DNA of 64,000 nucleotides from Ricinus communis. Lineage: Eukaryota; Streptophyta; Magnoliopsida; Malpighiales; Euphorbiaceae. The first letter of the stretch is position 1; each line of letters starts with the position of its first letter. The DNA lies in contig NC_063263.1 of NCBI RefSeq assembly GCF_019578655.1, positions 1,922,001-1,986,000 of the forward strand, written 5' to 3'. The translations under genes were made by a program, and so were the position numbers. Shown here piece after piece: positions 22,875 to 35,076 of this stretch. The notes beneath the pieces were generated by a model that saw only the letters and a program-made list of their open reading frames with translations, was not told the DNA's origin and ran no database searches.

Positions 22875-25800
22875 TTACTTCTCCTCCAGGCGCCGTAGCA
22901 CTGACTCAGCAAAGCTTTGTTGCCTGACATACAAAATGGCAGTATTAGTTTGATATTTAAGAAGATTAAATGGAGACTATGATCATCCAACTATTTCCCA
23001 GCTTTAAAACTAGTTGAACGATATTACATATCAAACAGATTTACAGACGTGCAAAGTCTAGGACAATGGCAAGACTTAGAGTTGGAAAACTTGTTGCATT
23101 AGTTAAGAGTGAAATCATGTAGATGAAAGTTTACAACATATCTTGCATAAAAAGATGAATTAGAGAAACTTATATTGCAAAAAGACAATGCTTATATCCT
23201 GAACCCCGGACCATGTAGCTACATGGTCCAGCCTAGGTACACACGTGCTCAAACGCTGACGTGCATCAGATTTTGGCGCTGATGGTGCTTTGTTTTTTAA
23301 AGAACTTATGTTCATTAACTTATGTTTATTAATCATGTATTGAATGTTCACTTTTTAAACGTTAAATGTTCATTTTTTGTTAACTTAGTTTTGTTGAAAA
23401 GATATGTGTACCACAATATGAATATTTATAGATAACTTTAACTTGAACTTTTTTTTTTTAATTCACCAGCTGAAATTACAATTATGTTATGTGCCTATGA
23501 ATGATGAATTCTTATGTCAATCACAAAAAAATTTCAATATATATTATAAAAGTAATTAATATAATTGTCATACAGAATCAAGATCATTTTTATCTAAACA
23601 TCATATTTCAGTTGAAAATATTGATGAACATTATATAGACAGATAATGAACATTACAGTACCAAATAATGATCATAAGATTAACACCGATGAATAATACA
23701 TGAACAAAATAAATATGAATAATAACCGTAATAAATATTAAGTTCACAGATAATTAATGTTTAAATACAAAGAAGATTATTTATTATATGATATTATATC
23801 TAGTGAACATTATACATATAGAAAAATGAACATTTTAGTACATGTAAATGAACAAAATAATTAATACGTATCTGGTCGAATAAAATTTTTTGACATGTAT
23901 TACTATATTTTGACACTGGATTTTTATTTTGGCATATGTATTTAGTATTGACATATAAAATTCAAGTTTACACATAATTTCAAGTTTCTTTTTCTATTAA
24001 TTTATTGATAATTTTTATGTTATTGTACTAATAAAATCTTAAAATATAAAAATTCAGAAAGATATTAAAAATTATTTAATTTATTATTACTTCTAAAAAT
24101 ATTATAAATGATTATAAAAAAATAAAAATTCTATTTAATTTATATTATTATTTATAATCAAATAATTAAGGCAGTCGTACAACATGCATAGACGACTACA
24201 AGTGACGAATATAAAATCATAATGAAACATGCTAACTAATAATGAACAAAATAATAAATATATATATATAAATGAAGAAGGTTTGTAATTTAATTTTCAT
24301 AAGTAAAATAAAAAATTATAAAATAATAAAAAATGTACATCCTTAATCTATTAAACAAATAAAACAAACATACATCTTAACTTAATTTAAATAAATAAAA
24401 TAAAATAAATCAAATCTAACTTATTCTAAAACAAATCGTCCTAGATTTATTTATTTATAATTTATTTTATATTTACTAATTTTAAAATTATGTAATACTC
24501 TTAAGAAATGAAAGAATTAATTCATTTAGTCTACGTGGCTTAACTTTAAATAATTTAAAATAATCTAGAAAATTCTTTACCTTATTTTAATAATTGTACA
24601 ATTAACAAAATTAAAATAAAAATAGAAAAAAAAAATACTAGAATAAACGAAAGAAAAAATAAATTAAAAGGTTTTAAATCAAGCAAAAGAAAAAAAAGTA
24701 CAAGTTTGGCCCAAGACCAATACCACAACCATTTATAAATTTGAATGACACGAGCAAGAGGACATCACTAATATAAGCGATGCCGTTTAGACCCTTAGGA
24801 CCACGTAGCTACATGGCCCGGGGTCCATATTATATTTACCGCAAAAACTTGGGTAGGCTAGCACATTATTTTTAAAAGTGAGACCTACATGAAATTAAGT
24901 GAATTGAAAGGGGAAGCTATAAGTAAAAAGCAAGAATAATCGGATATGACTATGATAGGTGGTCCCATGTGAGAAAATTGCTCTAGAAAATCTCCATGCG
25001 CACATGAAAGACAACAGCGCCATATAAGATAAAAATTAATACAAAGAGACTCTATAGTAAATGTACGTAATGGATGGACCAGGCTATAAACGAAAAGAGT
25101 TGGAATAGACTAGTGAACTGAACTAGGCTATAAGACTGAAACCGAAAAACATTGGACTGGATTTGTGAATCAGATTGAGCTCTAACAATAAAAAAATAAT
25201 TGGACATAGTTTAAGAGTTTTTTTCAGTAGGATATGTACAAGGTATATGTTAATTTGATCCTTTTGTGATACAGAATATGTATTAAAATTTTTTAAATTA
25301 GAAATTAAATTTTTTAAATATAAATTATTTCACTCTTTGCGCTAGAGGGTTAAATTTAGTTCTTATTATAATTTTAGGGGACCATATTATGATATGCTAG
25401 TATCAACCCTTTTTTTTTTTTTACATATTTGTAAATAAGACTCAGAGAAAACTTTTCATAGATGTTCCTAATGTAAATAAAACTAAAGATGAAAAAAGAA
25501 TAAAAGCAATTATATTTTCCAAGTATCAAGAGGAAAAAGCAGAACGGTGAAAAGTGTTTTACTTACTTTCTCTCTCTATGTTTTGGGCTAGGGCGAGAAT
25601 ACTTCAGATATCCATCCCAAGGAACCTTTTTAAGACCTGCTCGTACAGATATTATGTCCCTGACCCTGCATAAAAGCATTCAAATAGAACCAACGAAATT
25701 ATGACAATGATTTTTACAAAAGAAATTTCTCACATTTGCTAATTGCAACTTAGAAACAAAGTAATTTACCTCTCTGCAAACTCAATGGGTGTTTCTCCAG

Positions 25801-28800
25801 GTCTCAGATTTTGTGGCTCCAAGTACCAGACATCACAAACAACAGCCCATGATGTCATAAGTTGCAGCAGATGCGTTGTAAAGGACTGCCTGCAAAATTT
25901 GTCATATATTGGCAGTGCACTATTATCACCAAAGTGCATATTAACCCATCTTGATGCATGATGCATATGATTTAGTTATACAGTAATATAATACACCTGA
26001 ATCTTTAGCCTAAAGAAGAGAGAAATATACATGGCATTTGTCAAATAACCCAAAACTAACATATCAGAATGTTTAACTTTGCTATATGTTCTCCAGCATC
26101 ATGTGCACTAAATCATTTCGTTAAGGCTGTGGAAAATGTGCAGAGCAGTAACAGCAATTATATTTGTAGACCGCTCATTCTCAGCTGAAGCAATGAGTAA
26201 AAGGAAGGTCCACTATGCAATATGTTAAAAGAAACTTAAACATATTAAATGCTTAGGGGTAAAGAACCAAAAGAAAGATACACCTTCAGGAGCAAGATTC
26301 GGGGAAAATTTTTTTTTTTCTTTTTGAAAAGTTCATGTAAGATATCTCAGATATGGTCAGTGTCTTCTTGTGGTTGAGCAAAATGAAAACAGTTCTACTT
26401 AACAGCTTCAGTCTTGTTGCAAACAACAATAATTTTAAAAACTAATGATGCTAATATGGGTAAGCAAGATGTTTGCAGTATATGTTGAGTTATGACTAAA
26501 CCAAAAATAAGAAATCACAAGTGAAAATTCTTACTTCCTGCTGTTCCAAAATGCATCAACAAAAATTTTATTGTATTTGATTGCAATTGGGCAAACGGTA
26601 CACCCCAGTTCAAATGCACCCTATGCATCGGAAAGGAAACAAAAGTTCATGAAAAATATAAGCACAAAATAGTTTCAAGGAACATAAAATTCTCTCCCCA
26701 ATTCCCAATACCTTCTTGAACATCACAGTATAGTGGTTATTTACACAAGTCCCTTCAGGAAATATGAGAAGGGGGTTATTGTCAGCACCCTGAACATGGT
26801 CCCTTAACCTGAAAAATTCAAATTAAAATTCTGAACATGATGCATACATCACTGAAAAATTTGTTTCCTAATGCATTTACACTTACTTTTTTGCTACAAT
26901 TTCGCGATCTTTTGCCTCTGAACGGTTGAACCAGATACAACCAACACTCTCTAGTATAGTGCTTTGTAAAAGTCCTACATAGAGCAAAACAAAATTTGAT
27001 TGCTCTCTTGCACTCTATTCATTTAAAAAGCCACAAAAAATTAACCTAGTGTCAATCATTTTAGATTGTATACCGTTATTGGTCTATATACAGAAAAGCT
27101 TGTAGAAAAGTTGGTGTTCTACACATGAGTCATTTCAAAAACAAACGTGCACACTATCGTATGAAACTCTATTATTGTCTTTCAAAAATGATATAAGATC
27201 TACTTGGAGGATTTTATCATTTTAAATAATTCTTGGGTAATTCTTTTTTTCTTTAACTTACCAAAACAAACAATAATCACTAATAAGAAACATTACTTCA
27301 AACATATTAGTCACACATGAAGTCATTAATCACTTACCAACCCAACCAGGATGTTTTTGCATAATAACAGCAAATGCAGTCATCTGCTCTAAGACGATAA
27401 AATCAATCATGGAGGTATGATTAGCCACAAAAACCTGCTCAATCAATGATAAATAAGTGCTATTAATATGTAAATACATGCAAATTATTTTTAAAAAAAT
27501 CAGATTTAAAACTGATAATAACAGAAAACATCATGTGGATAAGCAAATAATGAATTGCGAGCAGGCATCCATCTAAGAAAAGTAAAATTCCAGCGAACCT
27601 GTTTAGGTCGAATGCTAGGCCGTGGCCCATGGTACTTGACAACTCCAGTCCATGATGCCACAAAGAAGCTGCAAATTAACTCCACCAAACACCTCTAGAA
27701 AGAAAATAACAACAGAAATTCAGTCCAAGTCAAAGTGCAAAAGCAATTAAATGTCAATTTCAGAGTAGAAAGAAAAAACCAAAACCATAAATCATTAGGA
27801 AGTAAGCTTCTTTTGCTGTATGTAAATCACACTAACCTGGAAAAAAATTATAATAATGCTTGATCTACTCACTCCTTAATTCAGTAGTTCTAATACTAAT
27901 CCATTAAAGTATGCACACACATGAGCATTCAAGAATAACTATTAGAATGACACAAGCAAACTTGTCCAACAAATTACAAATACCAGGTAAACGAACTAAG
28001 ACAAAGAGTTTTTGCCTCCTTCCAGTTTAGTTCTTTGATAAATTAAGTCGCCCTCTTCAAACATAGTGATTAAGTAGGAAAGAGGAAATTTATAAGATTT
28101 TATATATTTAGTCCCAGTGTAGATGCTGGATGACTATGGTTTTAGCCCTTTCCAGAACATACAATATAAAATCAGGGACTCCAGCCATCAAACTTTGGTG
28201 ATTACCATGTTTGCTGTTGTATCCTCATATACTGACATCATCTATGAACTATCAAGTTGCTTAGGCATCTTAATGCACTCTTACATGTTCCACAATGATT
28301 AATGCATCTTCAAAAAGGAAAGAAAAAAAAATCTGACCACTACATAAAATATTGTATGAATTAATTTCCTGATAAGCACAAAATTCTAAGATTGCAAAAT
28401 TATGGACTTCTGAAATTCTTGAAGTAAAAAGTCAATGAACTTAAACTTAAGACTAAAGGAAACAAAAACAAGACAATAAATATTAGAGTATTCAAATGCA
28501 AAAGAGGTACAAAAGAAAAAGTTGGGCAAAAAGAAAGAAGTAGAAATAAATTATTCATTGGCACCTCTAACTTTTTCCTCAACTTCTCATGTCCTTTCAG
28601 TAGCAAATGCACAGGAATGTACGCTGAAAGAAATATTATCCACCCTATCGTCAGCACCAGAACCCTGCAGATTTATGGAGAAACATTAGGTAGTAAAAAT
28701 ACAACAGAATTTCATCAAGGTAGAAAATTCTATGGTAATCCACCATCACAACAGCATTCTCTAGATGCCCAAAAATTCTATAAAAACACTTCGATAAAAT

Positions 28801-29771
28801 ATCTCATATTTGTATAAAGTCAGGAACAGATGCCAACAAATATCTAACTTTGCCTCAAAAAGAGTAAGCTTCATTTTAATAACTCATAAAAAGCAATACA
28901 CGCAGAGTAATCTCTTTGGAAAGTAGAACGAGACCTGACAGGGAACAAAATCCCATATCGAATCACAACACCACAACACCATAGGGGAAATAGATATATA
29001 TTCCAATTCCATGGTTCAGGAGGATTCGACTTGAAACATCGTGTAAACGAGTCCTGTTCAAAATCACCATAATGTTAAAAGAAGAAGGCAAAGAATAATT
29101 TAACCTAAGCAGACAGAAAGAAAAAAAATACAAAATAATCTGTTAAAATCCCTCCTAAGCTTCTTTCCTTTTTTTCCAAGGATGAAGCAGTATATGAATG
29201 CAAACCTATACCGAATGTAATGGAGTTGATATAGGTCACCCCAAGTAGATTGAGAAGGAAGCTTACTTGAGTTTTGAATAGAGTTTTGTATCAAGAAATG
29301 TTCAGTCATTTTGAATCAGCTAGCTTTAGATAAGTGTATCTTTTCACACCTAAAAATATACATCTTTTTTAGTCTAACTCGAGAACAGAGAATTACACTA
29401 ACAAATGTCAAAGTCTGTAAGAGTGAGTGTGGAAAGTTCGATTGAATTCTATTTGTGAGTTCTTTTGTTAGGAAAGCTCATAGTTGCTAGAATTAAATTC
29501 TTTCAACTCAGAAAAAAAAGAGAGGGGCATTTTGAAAGAAATTAAATGACATGGTTTTGCAAGAACTCAACAATTGAATTTTTGCAAATAATTCATCCCA
29601 AACAAGCTCTAAAAGAATAAATCCATTCTTTTTTCTACGCAATTCTATTGACACTGAGAAATTTAACCATGCTTACCACTTTATCTACAGATAGTCGAAT
29701 TAGGTGACCTTTTTTTCAACACCTTTTATCTTAACAACCAAATAAAAATTCATACATACAAATCCAATAAT

Positions 29772-29802
<31 letters not shown>

Positions 29803-30101
29803 AAACTCACATCAACAATTGCACCAGCTGCTTCTGTTAGGGCTGGCGAAATATCCAGCAAATCACGCCTAAACAAAAAAAAAAATCCGAAATTGAAAAA
29901 ATAAAATAAAATCAGAAAACTAGAAGCTTACAATTGCAAATTGAAGAATCAAAACAACAGAAAGAAAGGAGAATTAAATTACAGGCGGAGCTTGCCGTGA
30001 GGTTCATGAATAGAGGATCCAGAAGGAAGATAATCTTCGATATTAGGTCGATCCAAGTCCAATTCTGAGCTCGATGAGTTTAGTTTACCCGCAGTGCTCA
30101 T
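22875..30101 (-). CDS. GPAT9: Glycerol-3-phosphate acyltransferase 9
   Basis: ER membrane enzyme that transfers an acyl group from acyl-CoA to sn-1 of glycerol-3-phosphate, the first step of the Kennedy pathway for membrane lipids and oil. Exons (minus): 30101-29983, 29868-29811, 29053-28935, 28664-28565, 27694-27599, 27434-27338, 26974-26887, 26808-26712, 26620-26535, 25889-25770, 25665-25567, 22923-22875; introns are GT-AG and the sum is 1128 nt, 375 aa plus stop, close to the 376 aa of the Arabidopsis protein. Two hydrophobic segments lie at about 79-97 and 100-121. Acyltransferase motifs: NHTSMID at 169-175 (catalytic His170/Asp175), WFNR 211-214, FPEGT 242-246, CPIAIKYN at 268-275. The start at 30101 gives MSTAGK, as in other GPAT9 proteins; the upstream in-frame Met at 30221 lies inside a transposon. 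The last intron is 2.6 kb because of a transposon; upstream sequence beyond 30177 is also transposon. Confidence 0.97.
23201..24825. mobile_element. 1.6-kb TIR element in the last GPAT9 intron
   Basis: The left end GAACCCCGGACCATGTAGCT and the reverse complement of the right end GGACCCCGGGCCATGTAGCT continue matching to 29 bp with 3 mismatches. Each TIR contains a palindrome around CCATGTAGCTACATGG, so each end can also form its own hairpin. The interior is AT-rich with repeated TGAACAT/ATGTTCA phrases and no coding capacity. Flanking TTATAT occurs on both sides, but a clean duplication was not established. Confidence 0.75.
29773..29804. repeat. (GAA)n microsatellite in GPAT9 intron 2
   Basis: About ten GAA/AAG units on the plus strand, immediately downstream (in the transcript) of the exon 2 donor site at 29810, so the transcript carries a CTT run near the 5' splice site. 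Confidence 0.9.
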
Positions 30102-30176
30102 TTTTCTTGGGGGATTAAAGCTTTTCTGTTTGTCGTTAATAATAAAGCTGGAGAGAGGAGTGAAATGAAATAGTAA

Positions 30177-31658
30177 GGAATAAGGTTGAATTTGGGTCTC
30201 CAACTTATTGCTAAGGTTCAATTTAGCCCATTCTAAACTTTTAGGCCGATTTAGTACAGAACTTGTTGTTTTTAGCTCAAATCACCCCATAGTAAAAGAG
30301 TGAAAATCACTCTCCCTTACACTATGCATGGCAATAAAGAGGAGATGAAAAGGAAAGGTATTTCAAAAGAAAAGGAAGGGAAGAGAAAATATTTATCCTA
30401 TTATGTTTAATTATATAAAAAATTTCATTAAAGAAAGAAAGAAATTTTAATTAATTTTAACTTTTTTATTATAACTATAGAGATACCAAAAAAACTAATT
30501 ATATTTTAATTTTTTTCATTATTTGAGACTTTTTACACTTCAAGTTAAGAGTGTAATCAATTTTAATTTCTACAAGGGGAATGAAGAGAAATCATTATCC
30601 TTCAATTCCCTTCCGTTTCTAAAAGATTTTATTTTTCAAACACGATTAAACTAATTCTCCATTTATTCACTTTCCTTCCTCTCAAATTATTCTCCATCCA
30701 TGCATAATACTAGAGAATAAAAAAAATTAAATATTTTAAAAACTATTTTTATAATTTAAAAATATAATAAAAGCAACCAAAAAAATTAAAAATAACAAGA
30801 ATACTACTATCAACATCGCCATAAATACTACCACGAGCGCCGCGGTCACCGGCAATAGAAATAATAAGAAGAACAATAGCAACAAAAACAATAGCTTCAA
30901 CAATATCAAGAATAATAGCAGCAATATCAATAACAAGATTCAATTGAATCCAAATCAGGGAACCTCTCTTTCTCCCTTTCTAATAATCTAATCCAAATCA
31001 ATACCAAAATCATAAACTATCCATACCGACCACAACCTCCTCTAATGTTGCACTCCTACCGTAATCGCTGCTAATGCTAACTTTTATAGTTGTTTATGAT
31101 TTAGAAGAAAAAAAAAAAAAGCGTTAGATGGAATCAAACTACTTAATCATATTTCAAAAGAGGGACCATCAGTGAGGAAACATCATCAATTTCTATAAGG
31201 TCTTGTTCTGCTTGTTCCAGTAGAGGAAATTTGCAACTGAAGAAACAAATCTCATTGCTACTAAAGCTTTTTAATTTTTCAAATAATTTATATTTCATAT
31301 TATTGTTTTAGTTGAATTTGAAATTATAGAAATTATGGAGAATCAATTTTTAGTTGGTTTATTGGGTCAAACACCTAGTGTAAAACTTATTTTATTCATC
31401 AAGAAAGATAGAAAATATTGAGAGAAAAGAATAGTTTGATATCTTTATTTTTTATTCTTTTTAATTTCTAATTTCATTTATTATTTTAAAGTCCAGTTTA
31501 CATACTTTATATTTGGAGTGCATTTCACGCTCCATCAAAACTTAAAAATTAGGGATGATTTTAGCAAAAATCATTAAATTCTGTGCTAAATTGATTCAAA
31601 AGTTTAAAAAGGGTTTAATTGAACTCTCACAATAAGTTGGGCAAATTAAACTTTCTCC
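30177..31658. mobile_element. 1.48-kb long-TIR (MULE-like) element next to the GPAT9 start
   Basis: The left end (from GGAATAAGGTTGAATTT) and the reverse complement of the right end (from GGAGAAAGTTTAATTT) align for about 120 bp: shared blocks include CCAACTTATTG, GGTTCAATT/AGTTCAATT, TAAACTTTT, GATTTAGTACAGAA/AATTTAGCACAGAA and AATCACCCC/AATCATCCC. The flanks are AAATAGTAA at 30168-30176 and AAATAGGTAA at 31659-31668, a near-perfect 9-10 bp target duplication, which fits Mutator-like elements. No transposase is encoded. The element ends about 75 bp upstream of the GPAT9 ATG. It includes a degenerate trinucleotide tract at about 30780-30950. Confidence 0.8.
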
Positions 31659-31668
31659 AAATAGGTAA

Positions 31669-32759
31669 TAATATTTAATAACAATAAGATATTAATTTCT
31701 GTCTCTACGCATTCCAAAGCGATGCTGCGTTTGTAACCCCTTGTGTGTCCTCCTGCGCCAGCTTCCCTGTTTTTTTTTTTAACTTGTACACCACATCAGG
31801 CTTATAGCTAACTTGTGCGTTAGTACATGCATCTAAATTTTAATCACTTCATTTATTCAACTAGTTTTTTTATCAATAGACGGTACACATACATATTAAT
31901 TACTTAATTTATTATAAATAATATATAAAATAATATATAATTTTAAATTTATTTATATATATTAGTGCTAAATAATAATAAAAAATTTATAGTAAATTTA
32001 TTTTTAAATAAATTTATTTATGAATATAAAATTTATATTAATTTATTTTTAAAAAGTCTTTAAAATTTAAAAAAGTTATTACATCATTATAAAATCTTTT
32101 AAAATCTTTTATGTTTAAATCACGTCAATTACTTTAAAATTATTATTAAAGTTTAATTATGAGTTAATAATTTGTTATTTTAGATGATAATACAAGTATA
32201 ATATTTTTATTTTAGTTTAAGCTCCAATTGAAGATAATAATTATATTTCATAATTTTTCTATATAACTTCAATTCTATTGTTAGAAAAATATTTCATTAG
32301 TAAATTTAATAAAATTATATAAAATTTTAATTAAGAAATTATTAATTATTTAAATTATTTTTATTATATATATAATAATTTAATAACTGAAATTCGTTAT
32401 CGTTAATGCTGATAAAATAAAATATAATAACCATTAAAATTTAAAATTATAAAAAAGTTTCATATAGTCTTTAGACTACAATATTGATCTTTTTTTTTAA
32501 ATGAATTAACCAATGTATTATATTTATAAATTCATTAACTTAATTATTAGATTTGATTTAGTTTAAAACTTATCAAATTCAGAATTATAAGCATTTTCAA
32601 TATTAAAAAATATAATACATTAGTTTGTCATAGATTTTAGATTACTGTTAATATTTTACAGGTCTATGATCATAGAAATTGATTGTTTCATAGATAGCGT
32701 TACCTAGACCTCAACCTTCGCCATCAATGTCGTCGCTCATAAAAAGTTTGCTCAAATTG
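31669..32759. other. AT-rich intergenic, no gene recognised
   Basis: Very AT-rich with no coding or repeat structure that I could define. A slightly less AT-rich patch near 32640-32750 joins the broken Copia element. Confidence 0.5.
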
Positions 32760-32946
32760 ATTAAAAAAATAAGAAGTGTTGACGGCTTCCACCTAAAAGT
32801 ATGTAGGTAATTCATACTCATTAAACATAATCCTAGCCATCTTACCAAAAGTTCTATTTTTTCTCTCTACAACACCATTTTGTTAAGGTATTCTAAAATA
32901 TGAAAAATCATGAGAAATATTATTTTCATCATAAAAAGTTTTAGCG
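32760..32946 (-). pseudogene. Copia-2 integrase core fragment
   Basis: The translation reads FYDENNISHDFSYFRIP, then a stop codon in place of a Gln codon, QNGVVERKNRTFGKMARIM, and NEYELPTYF followed by a stop. QNGVVERKNRT is the hallmark of Copia integrase cores and contains the catalytic Glu. It continues directly from the DHGKEFENI segment at about 33920 if the intervening 0.95 kb is removed. Confidence 0.85.
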
Positions 32947-32947
32947 C

Positions 32948-33079
32948 CATGACTGTTTTAAGGAAGGTTGAAGTGTGGGTAACGCTATCTTTGTTAGCGC
33001 TAGGGTGGTGGAGTTAGTCAAACCTAGATGGAGTAACTGGCCATGGCTGTTTTAAGGAAGGTTGAAGTCTGGGCAGCTA
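32948..33079. repeat. Direct repeat inside the Copia-2 insertion
   Basis: TGTTTTAAGGAAGGTTGAAG occurs at about 32953 and again at about 33050, followed by TGTGGG and TCTGGG respectively, giving a direct repeat about 97 bp apart. Confidence 0.75.
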
Positions 33080-33244
33080 TTTATTTTAATTTTTTGATTT
33101 TTTCAGGGACAAAGGAAGGCTGAAATCAGTAGTTTTATTTTTTTCTTAATTTTTTTATTATTTATCATTTTGATTATTTTACTGACTAAAGTTTTGCTTT
33201 TTTTCTCATTTTGAATATTCTTAAGTTTTCAATTTTGGGATTTT

Positions 33245-33340
33245 GTTTGAATTTAGGATGTTTGGATAGTGAGAAAATAAAAGAAAAATAGTTTGAATTT
33301 AGATTGTTTGGATTGTGAGAAAGTGAAAGGAAAAATGTAA
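33245..33340. repeat. Approximately 46-bp tandem duplication
   Basis: Two adjacent copies of a unit starting GAATTTAGGATGTTTGGATA / GAATTTAGATTGTTTGGATT and continuing GTGAGAAAntnAAAGnAAAAAT. It lies within the insertion that splits the Copia-2 integrase. Confidence 0.7.
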
Positions 33341-33899
33341 GAAAAAGTAAGTGTATTGATTTTAATTTTAATATTTTTAATTTTAAAATGAGGACTAAAT
33401 GGCTTAATATTATTAGTCCTAATATGATGATATGTCATGTTATAATGACATGTGATCTCTTTTAAAAAAAATAGCTAGTTAAATATGTCACATTATATTT
33501 TTGTTTATCTCTTAAATAGAAACTAACGGAAATAGGTTTGGTGATACCCTAATTAAAATCTAAGGGGTTTAGTATTACAAATTGAAATTTAGACATTTTG
33601 TGATATTAGGCCCAAATTTAAGAGACCATAAGTGCCATTTACCCATTAGATAATTCAATAATTATAATCGCATATAAACTAATAAAAAAATTTAAAATAT
33701 TATATATTGAGTATTTTAGAAATTTATAAGTTTCCCCACAGATGTCTAATCTATTTAAGAATTTACGTCAGACTCTAGAAAGAATATTTTTTCGAATACT
33801 CAACATAAAAATAATAAATATTGAATAAATGTGTAATATTTCATTGGTCAAATATTTATAACGAAGCTCTTTATTATGATGCTAAATGGAAAGGTTATT

Positions 33900-34440
33900 T
33901 GTTGTATATTCTCAAATTCCTTACCATGGTCACTTCTTATGTCCAAGCCTTCTATACCACAACCATGACTTTTCACCAATGGATACAAGACACTCAAAAG
34001 AAGCATTAGCAATTTATTGTAACTTTAATAATGTAGGTATTGCAAATTTTTTCCTCTAAAGATTTTCTTGTCACTCCCTAAGGAGGTGACTTAGCAACCT
34101 TTAGAATCAAATGTGACTTTGTTACTTTTGTCACATAATTGACTTACACTCATGAGTTTATGCTTCAAACCATCAACTAAAGGCACATTATCAATAATAG
34201 GAGAGTCTTTCTTATCAACGGACTCAATACCTACAATCTTACTTTTAGTATTATTTTCAAAAGTTACCTTTTCTCCATTGATTTTCTTCAAGTGTGAGAA
34301 GAGGCTGACATTTTTGGTCATATGCCTTTGCATCAACTATCCATATGTCAATCATCCTCTTTCAAACTTGACTTGAGGCATATCTATAAGAGCAAAATTA
34401 AGTGTTTTTTCTGTTAGGTACTCAAACCATATTAGGTTCT
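33900..34440 (-). pseudogene. Copia-2 protease/pre-integrase and start of integrase
   Basis: The segment RHMTKNVSLFSHLKKINGEK is the D-S-G-C-S-x-H-M-T region of Copia protease after the active Asp has been lost to decay. VPLVDGLKHKLMSVSQLCDK is the pre-integrase signature. The integrase start ends with DHGKEFENI at about 33915-33940. Frames are interrupted. Confidence 0.8.
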
Positions 34441-34469
34441 TGGAGGTTAGTCATAGAAGTCTCTCCTAG

Positions 34470-34890
34470 TTAGATATATGTCTTCCTAACATTGCAAAAC
34501 ACATTAATATGCCAAAATCTTTTGCAATAGTAGCATTGTACATTAGGCTTGAATTTTCTTTTGTTCACATGCCTCTTTACTAGAGGTTTGATTCTCAACA
34601 CACCCTTTGTTTTATTATGCATACAAGAACATATTTTAGGTGTGTGATTGAATGCATGTTTCTTATACATTTGTTCTTTTAGGCTTAGCCTTTGGAACTT
34701 GTGGAGCTCTTTTCTTTTTTCTTACGATTAAGAGCTTTGGTGTATATTTTGGTTTTTTTATCAACACCCTCAATTGAAGAGGTTTGTGCGTTGAGGCCTT
34801 CATAAATTTATATATAAAAAGGGATAAGATAAATGATGATGCACCATTGAAGCCTAAACCATATTTGACCAAAAGAGGCCTTTGAGACAT
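34470..34890 (-). pseudogene. Copia-2 spacer with second zinc-knuckle-like motif
   Basis: Lys/Pro-rich text (RKKKRAPQVPKAKPKRTNV) then a C-x2-C-x4-H-x4-C motif (CYYCKRFWHINVFC). This arrangement, with a second knuckle downstream of gag, is common in SIRE-type plant Copia elements. Stops separate it into two frames. Confidence 0.7.
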
Positions 34891-35076
34891 AAGTAATGTA
34901 TCTAAAGCTTTCTTTCCTTTATGAAATTTTAAAATAGAGCCTCTCTACTCCTTAATCTCTAATTTTAAATTATTATTTTCTTTTAAAAGAGATTTTAAAT
35001 ATGAGGTTTGAGATGACAACTCACTGAAAGACTTCTTTAAGTTATCATTTGAAGATGTAAGCAAAGAAACTTATTT

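Noticed and set aside
30102..30221. Upstream in-frame Met (30221) as the GPAT9 start
   Set aside because: It lies inside the transposon and the extra 40 residues do not resemble any GPAT9; the MSTAGK start fits the family.
30736..30943. Leu/Val-rich hydrophobic minus-strand frames that look like membrane proteins
   Set aside because: They are the reverse reading of an AAY trinucleotide tract inside a transposon; the hydrophobicity is a compositional effect.
33500..33650. GGGTAAATGGCACTTATGGT (minus strand) as a terminus of a TIR element
   Set aside because: It resembles a plant TIR end, but no inverted partner was found within the insertion or nearby.
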